Origin: Pseudorhizobium banfieldiae
GTDB taxonomy: Bacteria; Pseudomonadota; Alphaproteobacteria; Rhizobiales; Rhizobiaceae
Length of the DNA: 64,000 nt
Reading direction: 5' to 3'
Assembly: GCF_000967425.1 (NCBI RefSeq)
Contig: NZ_FO082820.1
Span: forward strand, 3,359,501 to 3,423,500
Every line of letters starts with the position of its first letter. The first letter of the stretch is position 1. Shown piece by piece: positions 28,401 through 36,931 of the stretch. The notes beneath the pieces were generated by a model that did no database searches, was not told the DNA's origin, and saw only the letters and a program-made list of their open reading frames with translations. Both the position numbers and the translations under genes were made by a program.

Positions 28401-29932
28401 CCCGCGGAACGATCGCCGGCACCGTCACTGCGGCCGGAACGCCACAGACGCCCGCCGTCCGCTACGACCTGACATGGTCGGATGCTGCCGTCGCCCAGAC
28501 GACATCCTCCGGGCTTTCGTCGCTACGGGTGAGGGCGACCGGCGAGTACCGCGACAATGCCGTCACGATCGAGACGAGCCTTGCCGGACAAGGCAACCTG
28601 TCGCTCTCCGGCGGAGGCACGATTTCGCTGCAGGGAGCGCGAGCTCTGGATCTTCAGTTCGACGGCCAGGTACCCTTTGCCATCCTGGCCGGACAACTGG
28701 CAGACCAGGGTTTCGTGCTGGAGGGAACGGGCAGCGTCGATCTGGCTATCGGCGGCACGACCGCCTCCCCCTCCATCACCGGTTCCGCATCCACATCCGG
28801 CGCCCGTCTGATCGATGTCCGCCGCAACCTCGCAGTCGAGCAACTTGCCGCCAATGTCACCTTTACCGGCACCGAAGCGAATATCTCCAGCCTGACCGGC
28901 ACGCTTTCGACCGGGGGCCGCGTTTCCGCCAGCGGCTCCATCGGCATCGCTCCCGGCTCCGGTTTCCCCGCAGATCTGTCGATCAGCCTGGTGGACGCCA
29001 CCTATGTCGACGGCACGCTCTTCACCGCAACCGCCAGCGGAGAACTCACCGTTACAGGTCCGCTGACGGCCGGGCCTGTGCTCGGAGGCCGCATCAAGCT
29101 CTCTGAAGCGGCGATAACCGTTCCGGCCAAATTGCCGACATCCCTCACCGAGATCGAGATCCGCCACCGCAACCCGCCTCCCGAAGTCGTCCGTCAGGTC
29201 AGGGAGCTCGCGCCGGAGCAGGCGTCTGGCACCTCAAGTCCCCTGGCTCTCGATCTCCAGATAAGCGCGCCCAGCGGCATCTTCGTTCGCGGCCGCGGGA
29301 TCGATGCCGAACTCGGCGGCGAACTGGCGATTTCCGGCACCGCCGCCGCGCCGCAGGTGGCGGGTGGTTTTGAGATGCGCCGGGGCCGCATCATCATCCT
29401 CACCAAGCGTCTGGACTTCACTTCGGGCGAGATCACCTTCGGCGGCGGCCTGATCCCGGTTCTCGACCTCGAGGCGACGACGACATCGGCGCAGACGACG
29501 ATTACCGTGAACGTGACCGGTATCGCGAACGATCCGGATATCAGTTTCTCCTCGTCGCCAGCCCTGCCACAGGACGAGGTTCTGGCGCGACTGATCTTCG
29601 GCCAGTCGATGTCACGTCTTTCGCCGCTGCAGATCGCGCAGTTGGCCGATGCTGTCAGCCAGCTCGCGGGCGGTGGTTCCACCTCGCTTCTGGAAACGCT
29701 CCGCAGCAATCTCGGCGTCGATGACCTCGATATCAACACCGACGAAACGGGCCAGACAACGGTGTCTGTAGGACGCTATCTGAACAACCGGACGTATCTC
29801 CAGCTGGAGCAGGGCGGCGCAGAGGGCGCGCGCGCCACCATCAACCTGGATGTCGGGCGCGGGGTGAAGCTGAAAGCCGGCGCGGGAACCGAAGGCGGCA
29901 CCGCGGGTATCTTCTACGAACGGGAATACTAG
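25445..29932 (+). CDS. tamB: Translocation/assembly module protein TamB
   Basis: The 1495-residue product has one N-terminal membrane anchor (about 8-33), a very long beta-taco region rich in Gly/Ala/Thr and alternating hydrophobics, and the DUF490/TamB C-terminal domain (about 1150-1495). That domain ends EGGTAGIFYEREY, the typical aromatic end. It spans the periplasm and partners TamA. Within the middle, two copies of a roughly 109-residue unit lie in tandem (near residues 860 and 969, both with PASLxNxFVPxLxAxGxIxGT), a recent-looking internal duplication. It follows tamA directly, forming a tamAB operon. Confidence 0.95.
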   Translation: MVRLLKWVVKIALVAVAILLVMALGILLFVGLTPVGSQIAAERISSIVSTPERQVNFSPPQGLLSGDLQIASLTLSDDEGTYAEIEGLHVDWSPSALLRGVFRAENLSVDSIDVLRAPLPSALPDEPQAGQSSGFSLPVGVRVAQIDMPDIEIAPALTGRPFSLSLKGSIDATGPNIRLDLQATRQDEPDARAVADILYAPAENRLAVTASVSEPQGGLLARLLKLPGAPAVDLALEGTGPLSDWSGKLSGSVAGDPVVAVEGSHQMLPDGSRRVEVVGGGQLATLLPPAFRPLFEGTTDIDVAANVGRNGRISIDNGKIVSGAVDVTASGVWDPEGDNSLTASLTGTDGPVPIVWPIAGYNSRFVVDTLNLTVTGAAQSARLNATAALASADVAQGRFGQIRLQAESEDLNLVTRSGSVRSRLTIGESDFSNADLDRALQAPITLDAPLRLDLPAIGLDAATLDSARLSGTVSGTYNTTSQNLTGNFRITATPEAMPPAFASRFESTILAEGYVERTSANQVKVENFVLKSDAVEAHGNATLAGEQMTGRLAGRVPELRRWLANAEGAAGFDVSVEGRLDALSVKGVANAAEIRLAGKLLRDLRVNVEGVANPQSPAGTVEVTGSIEGQPLSINADLRSEGGRTSAPAIDLQVGPNRLEGALSFSPDFMPEGNLEFEFPDVSLLAALAAQQAEGDLQGSVAFENQDGQTTAVVRASGSRVASGNLEVTGPVIDVTVPDLRALAADGTIRATRLGTAATAIEALDLNFAYQDTGTRLELDARYDDAPLTGVATVRTGDTTSVALESFAAEPRGIPVQLANPTTIVVADGNARLSDLTVGTGDGRISVTGTVGSQLDVQAQIESLPASLLNTFVPALNAAGSISGTIDAEGSLTAPSIRYDLEWSEAQLQQTRQAGVGPLQLQAAGSFSDRTLHLDDTQLSGADGLDIDASGRIVLNENGPPALDINATANAVPASLANAFVPGLGARGTIAGTVTAAGTPQTPAVRYDLTWSDAAVAQTTSSGLSSLRVRATGEYRDNAVTIETSLAGQGNLSLSGGGTISLQGARALDLQFDGQVPFAILAGQLADQGFVLEGTGSVDLAIGGTTASPSITGSASTSGARLIDVRRNLAVEQLAANVTFTGTEANISSLTGTLSTGGRVSASGSIGIAPGSGFPADLSISLVDATYVDGTLFTATASGELTVTGPLTAGPVLGGRIKLSEAAITVPAKLPTSLTEIEIRHRNPPPEVVRQVRELAPEQASGTSSPLALDLQISAPSGIFVRGRGIDAELGGELAISGTAAAPQVAGGFEMRRGRIIILTKRLDFTSGEITFGGGLIPVLDLEATTTSAQTTITVNVTGIANDPDISFSSSPALPQDEVLARLIFGQSMSRLSPLQIAQLADAVSQLAGGGSTSLLETLRSNLGVDDLDINTDETGQTTVSVGRYLNNRTYLQLEQGGAEGARATINLDVGRGVKLKAGAGTEGGTAGIFYEREY

Positions 29933-30131
29933 GCGCGGAAACTGCGTCGCGCGGGACGTGAGGCCTTTGCCGCAGGCGGTTTAGATTTATTCAACATTCT
30001 ACAAATAAGGTGATCCCATCGCACCACGACACGAAGCGCGTAGCCAGGAGGCGCGTCTGCTTCCGGCCCGGCTTTCGGTGCTGCGTCGAGCGTCGCCTTG
30101 CTCCAGGCACCGGAGAGTTGGGAAGACATTG

Positions 30132-30611
30132 ATGGCCACGATGAACACTTCTGCAAGCTACAGCGGCGAGACGCTGGAAATCATAGCATTTCGCCTTCAC
30201 GACCAGGAATTCTGCGTCAAGACCACGACCATTCGCGAAATCCGCGGCTGGGCGCCGTCTACGCCGATTCCGCATGCACCGGCGGACGTGATCGGCGTCA
30301 TGAACCTGCGCGGATCGGTGATCCCGATCATCGATCTCGCCCAGAAGCTCGGCATGAAGAGCGCGGTCGCAACGGAGCGTAGTGCGATCGTTGTCGCGGA
30401 AGTCCACAACATGGTCATCGGCATGCTGGTCGACCAGGTCTCCGACATTCTCACGATCCCGTCGAACCAGGTTCAGCCAGTTCCGGAAATCTCTGCCTCG
30501 TTCGACAAGTCCTTCTCCGAAGGCATCATCGCCAACGAGAACGGCATGATCTGCTTCCTGAACCTCTCCAAGATGTTCAAGGGCACAGAAGTGGAAGACC
30601 TCGCCGCCTGA
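30132..30611 (+). CDS. cheW: Chemotaxis coupling protein CheW
   Basis: CheW couples chemoreceptors to the kinase CheA. The 159-residue protein has the CheW SH3-like fold: EIIAFRLHDQEFCVKTTTIREI, then VIGVMNLRGSVIPIIDLAQKLG, then VVAEVHNMVIGMLVDQVSDIL. I chose ATG 30132 (MATMNTSASYS) behind GGAAG. No other chemotaxis kinase gene lies in the window, so this is an orphan copy separate from the main cluster. A terminator follows. The soluble chemoreceptor-like protein 16 kb away could be a partner, but that is speculation. Confidence 0.95.
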   Translation: MATMNTSASYSGETLEIIAFRLHDQEFCVKTTTIREIRGWAPSTPIPHAPADVIGVMNLRGSVIPIIDLAQKLGMKSAVATERSAIVVAEVHNMVIGMLVDQVSDILTIPSNQVQPVPEISASFDKSFSEGIIANENGMICFLNLSKMFKGTEVEDLAA

Positions 30612-30640
30612 GGCAGTCCCCTCCGCTTGAGCCTTCAAGA

Positions 30641-30670
30641 AGCCGCATGGATCCGTCCAGCGGCTTTTTT
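30641..30670 (+). terminator. Rho-independent terminator after cheW
   Basis: AGCCGC-A-TGGA pairs with TCCA-GCGGCT (one bulged A) around loop TCCG, followed by TTTTTT. It starts 30 bases after the cheW stop. Confidence 0.85.
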
Positions 30671-30725
30671 CAGTTGCAGCGGCTGTCGCTCGGCATGAGA
30701 GCAAAGGCAACCCGAGTAGCGGGCG

Positions 30726-31070
30726 TCAGTTGCTTGTCTCGGGAATGTTCGGCTCCGAAAGGGACTCGCCTGCGATGACGCCCTTACCCCCAGGCGCTCC
30801 GGCCGCGGCATCCTCGCCCACCCCGACGCCTGAACCCACACGCGCTTCCGGACGGCGGATCATCGGCGCGGCCTTGATGACGAGCGGCAGAAGCCCCTCG
30901 CCTCCCTGATCGAGATGTTCGAACAGATGCCGCCGCATACGTGGCTCCCAAAACTTGTTGATGTGGGTTGCGACCCCCTCCGCCCTCACCTCCTCGGGCT
31001 GGGACAGAAAGAAGGTAGCGATCTGGTTCGCCATCCGGACGAGTTTCTCTTGCGACTGATCATGCGACAT
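30726..31070 (-). CDS. fdsD: NAD-dependent formate dehydrogenase delta subunit
   Basis: FdsD is the small subunit of the soluble molybdenum NAD-dependent formate dehydrogenase FdsABGD. The 114-residue product has the family core KLVRMANQIATFFLSQPEEVRAEGVATHINKFWEPRMRRHL near the N-terminus and a disordered Gly/Ala-rich tail. I chose ATG 31070; it overlaps the fdhD 3' end by 11 bases, so the two are coupled. It is the last gene of the fdsG-fdsB-fdsA-fdhD-fdsD operon. The exact role of the delta subunit (stability or Mo-cofactor handling) is not certain. Confidence 0.9.
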   Translation of the reverse strand: MSHDQSQEKLVRMANQIATFFLSQPEEVRAEGVATHINKFWEPRMRRHLFEHLDQGGEGLLPLVIKAAPMIRRPEARVGSGVGVGEDAAAGAPGGKGVIAGESLSEPNIPETSN

Positions 31071-31884
31071 GAGCGCTGCTTCCCATCTTGATGCGGTCGC
31101 TTCGTGTGAAGACTTCGAAGTCCTTGCCGCGCGCAAGCGCGACGACCGTCATGCCCGCCTCCTCGGCTGTGCGGATCGCCAGTGCAGTGGGTGCGGAAAT
31201 GGCGATCAGGATTGGTGAACCCAGGATCGCGGTCTTCTGCACCATTTCCACGGAAACGCGGCTCGTCACCACGACCGCACCAGTGGCACCTTTTATGCCC
31301 TGCCGCGCCACGGCACCGATAAGCTTGTCGAGAGCGTTATGGCGCCCGACATCCTCGCGGACCATCGCCAGCCCCGTGCCCGGTATGAAGAATCCTGCCC
31401 CATGCACCGCATGGGTCTCAGCATGCAGCGGCTGGCCTTCGCCGAGAGCCGCAACGGCAGCGCTGACATGTCCAGCATCCAGCTCACAGCCTGGGCCGGA
31501 AAGCAGGGGAACCGGTCTCATCGCCTGATCGAGCGATTCCAGGCCGCACAGGCCGCAGCCAACGGGACCCGCCATGCTGCGACGACGGCGACGCAGCGCC
31601 TCCTCCTTGTCGCCCTGGAGACTGATCTGGACATCCAGGCCCTTGCCGGCGACAACCACCTCGACGGCTTCGATCTCGTCTGCCTTGCCGATGATGCCCT
31701 CGGTGAGGCTGAAACCTATGGCGAAATCGACCAGATCGCTTGGCGTACCCATCATCACGGCATGGGTTGAGCCTGCGTAGGAGAACGCGATCGGCACCTC
31801 CTCTGGAACGACCCTGACGCCTGGGCGTACACCGGTACGCCAGATCGTCTCCCTAACCGCCGCTTTCGTATCGTAAGCCTGCAC
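31060..31884 (-). CDS. fdhD: Formate dehydrogenase accessory sulfurtransferase FdhD
   Basis: FdhD carries sulfur from a cysteine desulfurase to the molybdenum cofactor of formate dehydrogenase. The 274-residue protein has the reactive Cys pair at 110 and 113 in GPVGCGLCGLESL. The later segments ETHAVHGAGFF, VREDVGRHNALDKLIG and VVTSRVSVEMVQK are typical of the family. It starts eight bases after the fdsA stop and overlaps fdsD by 11 bases. Confidence 0.96.
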   Translation of the reverse strand: MQAYDTKAAVRETIWRTGVRPGVRVVPEEVPIAFSYAGSTHAVMMGTPSDLVDFAIGFSLTEGIIGKADEIEAVEVVVAGKGLDVQISLQGDKEEALRRRRRSMAGPVGCGLCGLESLDQAMRPVPLLSGPGCELDAGHVSAAVAALGEGQPLHAETHAVHGAGFFIPGTGLAMVREDVGRHNALDKLIGAVARQGIKGATGAVVVTSRVSVEMVQKTAILGSPILIAISAPTALAIRTAEEAGMTVVALARGKDFEVFTRSDRIKMGSSAHVA

Positions 31885-31892
31885 CCCTTGTC

Positions 31893-34772
31893 CTATTCCG
31901 CTGCTTCCATCTTTCCGGCGATCCGGCGAGACCGCTGCGTCAGCTCCTCATAATCCTGCTGCCATTCTGTCGGTCCGTTCGACGGCGAGACCTGCACCGC
32001 CGTCACCTTGTATTCCGGACAGTTGGTCGCCCAGTCTGAGAAGTCGGTCGTGATGACGTTTGCCTGCGTGTCCGGGTGATGGAACGTAGTATACACGACG
32101 CCCGGTGCCACCCTGTCGGTGATGAGCGCCCTCAGGCTGGTCTCACCGGCGCGGCTGGCAAGCTTGATCCAGTCACCGTCCTTGATGCCCCGCTGCTCTG
32201 CGTCGTGCGGGTGGATCTCCAGCCGGTCTTCGTCATGCCAGACCACATTCTCCGTCCGGCGCGTCTGCGCCCCGACATTGTACTGGCTGAGGATGCGGCC
32301 TGTGGTGAGCAGTAGCGGGAAGCGCGGGCCGGTGCGTTCATCGGTTGCGACATATTCGGTGCGAATGAACTTGCCCTTGCCGCGGACAAAGCCGTCCACA
32401 TGCATGATCGGCGAGCCGTCCGGATATTTCTCGTTGCAGGGCCACTGCACCGATCCCTTCGCGTCGAGATAGGTATAGGAAACGCCGGCGAAGCTCGGCG
32501 TGGTGGCCGCGATCTCGTCCATGATCTCTGCAGGGTGCGTATAGGTCCAGTTCAGCCCCATCGCCTGCGCCAGCCTTTGCGTTACCTCCCAGTCTGCGTA
32601 GCCGTTCTTCGGGCTCATGACCTTACGGACGCGGTTGATACGCCGCTCCGCGTTGGTGAAGGTCCCGTCCTTCTCCAGGAACGTCGAGCCCGGCAGGAAG
32701 ACGTGCGCGTAGTTGGCCGTCTCGTTCAGGAAGAGGTCGTGCACCACGACGCATTCCATTGCGGCAAGACCTGCGGAGACGTGCTTCGTATCCGGATCGG
32801 ATTGGAGGATGTCTTCCCCTTGGATGTAGAGGCCCCTGAACGTCCCTTCGACGGCCGCGTCCAGCATGTTCGGGATGCGCAGCCCCGGCTCGTTGTTGAG
32901 CGTCACGCCCCACATCTTCTCGAAGGTGTCGCGCGTGGCGTCATCCGAGATGTGCCGATAGCCCGGCAACTCATGCGGGAAGGAACCCATGTCGCAGGAG
33001 CCCTGAACATTGTTCTGGCCGCGCAGCGGGTTCACGCCGACGCCGGGACGGCCGATATTGCCAGTGGCCATCGCAAGGTTGGCGATCGCCATCACCGCGG
33101 TGGAACCCTGGCTGTGCTCGGTCACGCCGAGCCCATAGTAGATTGCCCCATTGCCGCCAGTCGCATAGAGCCTCGCTGCTCCGCGAACAAGAGCCGCCGG
33201 CACGCCGGTATATGCCGCCGTCGCTTCCGGGCTGTGCTGCGGTTCGGATGCGAACGCAGCCCAGTCTTCGAATTCCGACCAGTCACAGCGTTCGCGGATA
33301 AAGGTCTCATCAAAGAGGCCTTCCGTAACGATCACATGCGCGAGCGCCGTCAGCACCGCCACATTGGTACCGGGCTTCAACGGCAGATGGTAGGCGGCTT
33401 CCACATGCGGCTGGCGGACGAGGTCGATACGGCGCGGATCTATGACGATCAGCTTAGCTCCCTGCCGCAGCCGCTTCTTCAGACGCGAGCCGAAGACCGG
33501 ATGTCCGTCCGTCGGGTTGGCGCCGATGACGACCACAACGTCGGAATACTCGACCGAATCGAAATCCTGGGTGCCGGCCGAGGTTCCATAGGCCTGGCCG
33601 AGCCCGTAACCCGTCGGCGAATGGCAGACACGGGCACAGGTATCGACGTTGTTGTTGCCGAAGCCGGCCCGGACAAGCTTCTGGACGAGGTAGGTCTCCT
33701 CGTTCGTGCAGCGCGATGAGGTGATCCCACCGATCGAATCTCGGCCATATTGGTACTGCAGCCGCCTGAATTCGGATGCGACATGGGCGAAAGCTTCCTC
33801 CCACGTCACCTCCCGCCAGGGGTCCGTGATCCTCTCGCGGATCATCGGGTTCAGGATGCGGTCTCGGTGATTGGCATAGCCATAGGCGAAGCGACCCTTG
33901 ACGCAGGAATGGCCCCGGTTCGCCTTGCCGTCCTTGTACGGTACCATGCGGACGAGCTCCTCGCCGCGCATCTCCGCCTTGAAGGAGCAGCCGACGCCGC
34001 AATAGGCGCAGGTCGTGACCGCCGAATGCTCCGGCTGGCCAATAGCGATGATGGATTTCTCGGTCAGTGTGGCCGTCGGACAGGCTTGTACGCAGGCGCC
34101 GCAGGACACACACTCCGACTCCAGAAAATGCTCGTGCATGCCGGCCGACACGCGGCTGTCGAACCCGCGGCCCTCGATCGTCAACGCGAACGTACCCTGC
34201 ACTTCCTCGCAGGCGCGAACGCAGCGCGAGCAGACGATGCACTTGGACGGATCGTAGGTGAAATAGGGATTCGACTCGTCCTTCGGCATCCACTTGGCGT
34301 TGATCTCGCCATTGTTGCGCGCCTTGACGTGATTTTCGCCCTCATAGCCGTAACGCACATCGCGCAGACCGACGGCGCCCGCCATGTCCTGCAACTCGCA
34401 ATCGCCGTTCGCCGCACAGGTGAGACAGTCGAGGGGATGGTCGGAGATGTAGAGCTCCATCACGCCGCGGCGGATCTGCTTCAGCCGTTCCGTCTGCGTA
34501 TGGACGACGAGACCGGGTGCAACGGGTGTCGTGCAGGAGGCGGGGGTGCCGTTACGCCCTTCCACCTCCACCAGACAGAGCCGGCAGGAACCAAAGGAAT
34601 CCACCATATCCGTGGCGCAGAGCTTCGGCACCCGGATTCCCGCCTCAATCGAGGCGCGCATGAGCGAGGTACCTTCCGGAACGGTCACCTCGCGCCCGTC
34701 TATGGTGAGCGTGACGAGGGTTTCGGAACGGGAGGCCGGGGTACCATAGTCGATTTCGTGGATCAGAGACAT
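31893..34772 (-). CDS. fdsA: NAD-dependent formate dehydrogenase alpha subunit
   Basis: FdsA holds the bis-MGD molybdenum site where formate becomes CO2. From ATG 34772 the product is 959 residues. A 2Fe-2S domain has Cys52, Cys63, Cys66 and Cys80. The His-Cys3 cluster HPLDCLTCAANGDCEL and two ferredoxin clusters (CIVCSRCVRAC and CVSCGACVQAC) follow, then the molybdopterin domain with CAYCGVGC. The molybdenum ligand is Cys383 (in RVCHSPTGYG), a cysteine rather than selenocysteine. I rejected the open frame up to 35006 as it runs into fdsB. Confidence 0.97.
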   Translation of the reverse strand: MSLIHEIDYGTPASRSETLVTLTIDGREVTVPEGTSLMRASIEAGIRVPKLCATDMVDSFGSCRLCLVEVEGRNGTPASCTTPVAPGLVVHTQTERLKQIRRGVMELYISDHPLDCLTCAANGDCELQDMAGAVGLRDVRYGYEGENHVKARNNGEINAKWMPKDESNPYFTYDPSKCIVCSRCVRACEEVQGTFALTIEGRGFDSRVSAGMHEHFLESECVSCGACVQACPTATLTEKSIIAIGQPEHSAVTTCAYCGVGCSFKAEMRGEELVRMVPYKDGKANRGHSCVKGRFAYGYANHRDRILNPMIRERITDPWREVTWEEAFAHVASEFRRLQYQYGRDSIGGITSSRCTNEETYLVQKLVRAGFGNNNVDTCARVCHSPTGYGLGQAYGTSAGTQDFDSVEYSDVVVVIGANPTDGHPVFGSRLKKRLRQGAKLIVIDPRRIDLVRQPHVEAAYHLPLKPGTNVAVLTALAHVIVTEGLFDETFIRERCDWSEFEDWAAFASEPQHSPEATAAYTGVPAALVRGAARLYATGGNGAIYYGLGVTEHSQGSTAVMAIANLAMATGNIGRPGVGVNPLRGQNNVQGSCDMGSFPHELPGYRHISDDATRDTFEKMWGVTLNNEPGLRIPNMLDAAVEGTFRGLYIQGEDILQSDPDTKHVSAGLAAMECVVVHDLFLNETANYAHVFLPGSTFLEKDGTFTNAERRINRVRKVMSPKNGYADWEVTQRLAQAMGLNWTYTHPAEIMDEIAATTPSFAGVSYTYLDAKGSVQWPCNEKYPDGSPIMHVDGFVRGKGKFIRTEYVATDERTGPRFPLLLTTGRILSQYNVGAQTRRTENVVWHDEDRLEIHPHDAEQRGIKDGDWIKLASRAGETSLRALITDRVAPGVVYTTFHHPDTQANVITTDFSDWATNCPEYKVTAVQVSPSNGPTEWQQDYEELTQRSRRIAGKMEAAE

Positions 34773-34777
34773 TGTCT

Positions 34778-36334
34778 TTACTCCGCCGCTTCGACGAGGG
34801 GTGTAGGGGCGAAATCTTCCGGGAAGTGCGTCATCGCACTCATCACCGGATAGGGCGTGAAGCCGCCGAGGGCACAGAGCGAGCCGAACTTCATCGTGTT
34901 GCAGAGGTCGGCCAGCAGCGCCTTGTTCTTTTCCGGCTCTATTCCCTGCGCAATTCTGTCGGCCGTCTCCACACCGCGGGTGGAGCCGATGCGGCACGGC
35001 GTGCACTTGCCGCAGCTCTCGATGGCGCAGAATTCCATCGCGAACCGCGCCTGTCTCAGCATGTCGGCCGTATCATCGAAGACGACCACGCCCGCATGGC
35101 CGATCAGTCCATCCTTCGCCGCGAAGGCTTCGTAGTCGAACGGAGTGTCGAAAAGGGCGCGAGGAAAGAATGCTCCGAGCGGCCCACCAACCTGCACCGC
35201 CTTCACCGGCCGCCCGGTCGCCGTGCCGCCGCCGATCTCGTCGACGATTTGACCGAGCGTCAGGCCGAAGGCGGCTTCGAACAGTCCGCCATGTCTTACA
35301 TTCCCTGCGATCTGGATCGGGATCGTGCCACGTGAGCGGCCCATGCCGAAGTCTCGATAGAACTCCAGACCGCGGTTCAGGATGATGGGGACCGAGGCAA
35401 GCGATATGACATTGTTTACGACGGTCGGGCGGCCGAGGAAGCCCTTGAGCGCTGGCAGCGGCGGCTTTGCCCGCACGATACCGCGCTTGCCTTCGAGCGA
35501 GTTGAGGAGCGAGGTCTCCTCTCCGCAGACATAGGCACCAGCCCCGGCGCGCACCTCCATGTCGAACGCTCTGCCGGAGCCCACTACTGAGGGGCCGAGG
35601 ATGCCGGCCTCCCTTGCAACCTCGATGGCCGCGTTCATGGTCTGAATTGCGTGCGGATACTCGGAGCGGGTGTAGATGTATCCCTTCGTAGCTCCCGTCG
35701 CGAGGCCGGCGATGACCATGCCTTCGATCAGCACGAAAGGATCGCCCTCCATGATCATCCGGTCAGCGAAGGTTCCGCTGTCGCCTTCGTCCGCATTGCA
35801 GACGATGTACTTTTGCGGCCCCGGCGCTTCGGCAACCGTCTTCCATTTGATGCCGGTCGGAAAACCTGCTCCACCCCGGCCCCGCAGCCCGCTATCGGTC
35901 ACGGCCTGCACGATCTCCGGCGCGGACATGGCCAGCGCGCGCTGGAGGCCCGTGAGACCTTGGCACTTGCGATAGTCTTCCAGCGAGAGAGGATCGGTCA
36001 CCCCGCAACGCGCAAAGGTCAGGCGTGTCTGCTGACGCAGGAAGGGAATTTCCTTGGTCAGCCCCAGACAGAGCGGATGCTCCCCGCCGGTGAGAAAGCC
36101 GGCGTCGAAGAGACCAGCGACATCTGACGGCTTCACTGGACCGTAGGCAATCCGCCCCTGCTCCGTCCGCACTTCGACCAATGGCTCGAGCCAGAACATA
36201 CCCCGCGATCCATTGCGCACGATGCGGGCGTCCAATCCCCGGGAAAGGATCTCTGAGCCCATCGCTGCAGCGACTTTGTCGGCACCGAGCGCCAGAGCCG
36301 CGGCATCACGGGGAACGAAGATGGTGACGGTCAT
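34778..36334 (-). CDS. fdsB: NAD-dependent formate dehydrogenase beta subunit
   Basis: FdsB is the NADH/FMN-binding subunit, homologous to NuoF, that passes electrons to NAD+. The 518-residue product has the FMN/NAD segment LRGRGGAGFPTGIKW, the VCNADEGDSGTFADR motif and the 4Fe-4S binding CGKCTPCRIGSTRG (Cys441, 444, 447). Its N-terminal 120 residues resemble the thioredoxin-like extension of Fds/Hox proteins. It starts by overlapping the fdsG stop by four bases and ends five bases before fdsA. Confidence 0.97.
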   Translation of the reverse strand: MTVTIFVPRDAAALALGADKVAAAMGSEILSRGLDARIVRNGSRGMFWLEPLVEVRTEQGRIAYGPVKPSDVAGLFDAGFLTGGEHPLCLGLTKEIPFLRQQTRLTFARCGVTDPLSLEDYRKCQGLTGLQRALAMSAPEIVQAVTDSGLRGRGGAGFPTGIKWKTVAEAPGPQKYIVCNADEGDSGTFADRMIMEGDPFVLIEGMVIAGLATGATKGYIYTRSEYPHAIQTMNAAIEVAREAGILGPSVVGSGRAFDMEVRAGAGAYVCGEETSLLNSLEGKRGIVRAKPPLPALKGFLGRPTVVNNVISLASVPIILNRGLEFYRDFGMGRSRGTIPIQIAGNVRHGGLFEAAFGLTLGQIVDEIGGGTATGRPVKAVQVGGPLGAFFPRALFDTPFDYEAFAAKDGLIGHAGVVVFDDTADMLRQARFAMEFCAIESCGKCTPCRIGSTRGVETADRIAQGIEPEKNKALLADLCNTMKFGSLCALGGFTPYPVMSAMTHFPEDFAPTPLVEAAE

Positions 36335-36810
36335 CCGCGCGCCTCCGTTACCAATTCGCCCAGACAGCGCACATCCACACGCCCATGCACCTCGCCGTCC
36401 AGCATCGCCGCCGGGGCACAGGCACACAGGCCGAGACAGTAGACCGGTTCCAGGGTTATTGCTCCGTCCAGCGTCGTCTGGTGGAAATCGATGCCGAGTA
36501 ACTGGCGGGCTGCGAGAGCGAGGTCGTCTCCGCCCATCGCCTGGCAGGCCTCGGCGCGACAGAGTTTCAACACATGTCGGCCTGCGGGCGCGTTCCTGAA
36601 GTCGTGGTAGAAGCTGACCACGCCATGGACCTCGGCTCGCGACAGGTTGAGTTCGTCCGCGATCACCGGCTTGACCTCTTCCGGGATGAAGCCGAACTCG
36701 CTCTGGAGAGCGTGGAGGATTGGCAGCATCGGGCCTTCCAGATGCTTCATCTCTCGGATGATGGATCGCGAACGTTCGGCATATCCGCCGCTCGCTACAT
36801 GTACGTTCAT
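36331..36810 (-). CDS. fdsG: NAD-dependent formate dehydrogenase gamma subunit
   Basis: FdsG is the NuoE-like 2Fe-2S subunit of the formate dehydrogenase. The 159-residue product shows helices typical of NuoE (LPILHALQSEFGFIPEEVKPVIAD) and the cluster cysteines in CRAEACQAMGGDDL and CLGLCACAPAAM. I chose ATG 36810, which follows GGGAGG at a good spacing. It is the first gene of the operon. The 118-bp leader has a LysR-type dyad about 100 bp upstream. Confidence 0.96.
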   Translation of the reverse strand: MNVHVASGGYAERSRSIIREMKHLEGPMLPILHALQSEFGFIPEEVKPVIADELNLSRAEVHGVVSFYHDFRNAPAGRHVLKLCRAEACQAMGGDDLALAARQLLGIDFHQTTLDGAITLEPVYCLGLCACAPAAMLDGEVHGRVDVRCLGELVTEARG

Positions 36811-36912
36811 GGTATTAACCTCCCGGAGAGACAGTGGCCTCTCCGCGCACGGGGCGCATTGGGAAAGTTTCACGCTAGCCTGGCTCAGCGTCAATAACGG
36901 CTTTCCGTCGCG

Positions 36913-36931
36913 TGATAGACAAAACCTATCA
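36913..36931. promoter_or_regulatory. LysR-type dyad ahead of the formate dehydrogenase operon
   Basis: TGATAG and CTATCA form a perfect 6-bp inverted repeat separated by seven bases, containing the T-N11-A and ATAG-N7-CTAT patterns of LysR-family sites. It lies about 103 bp upstream of the fdsG start and overlaps the stop codon of the LysR gene. The likely user is that LysR protein. Confidence 0.7.
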
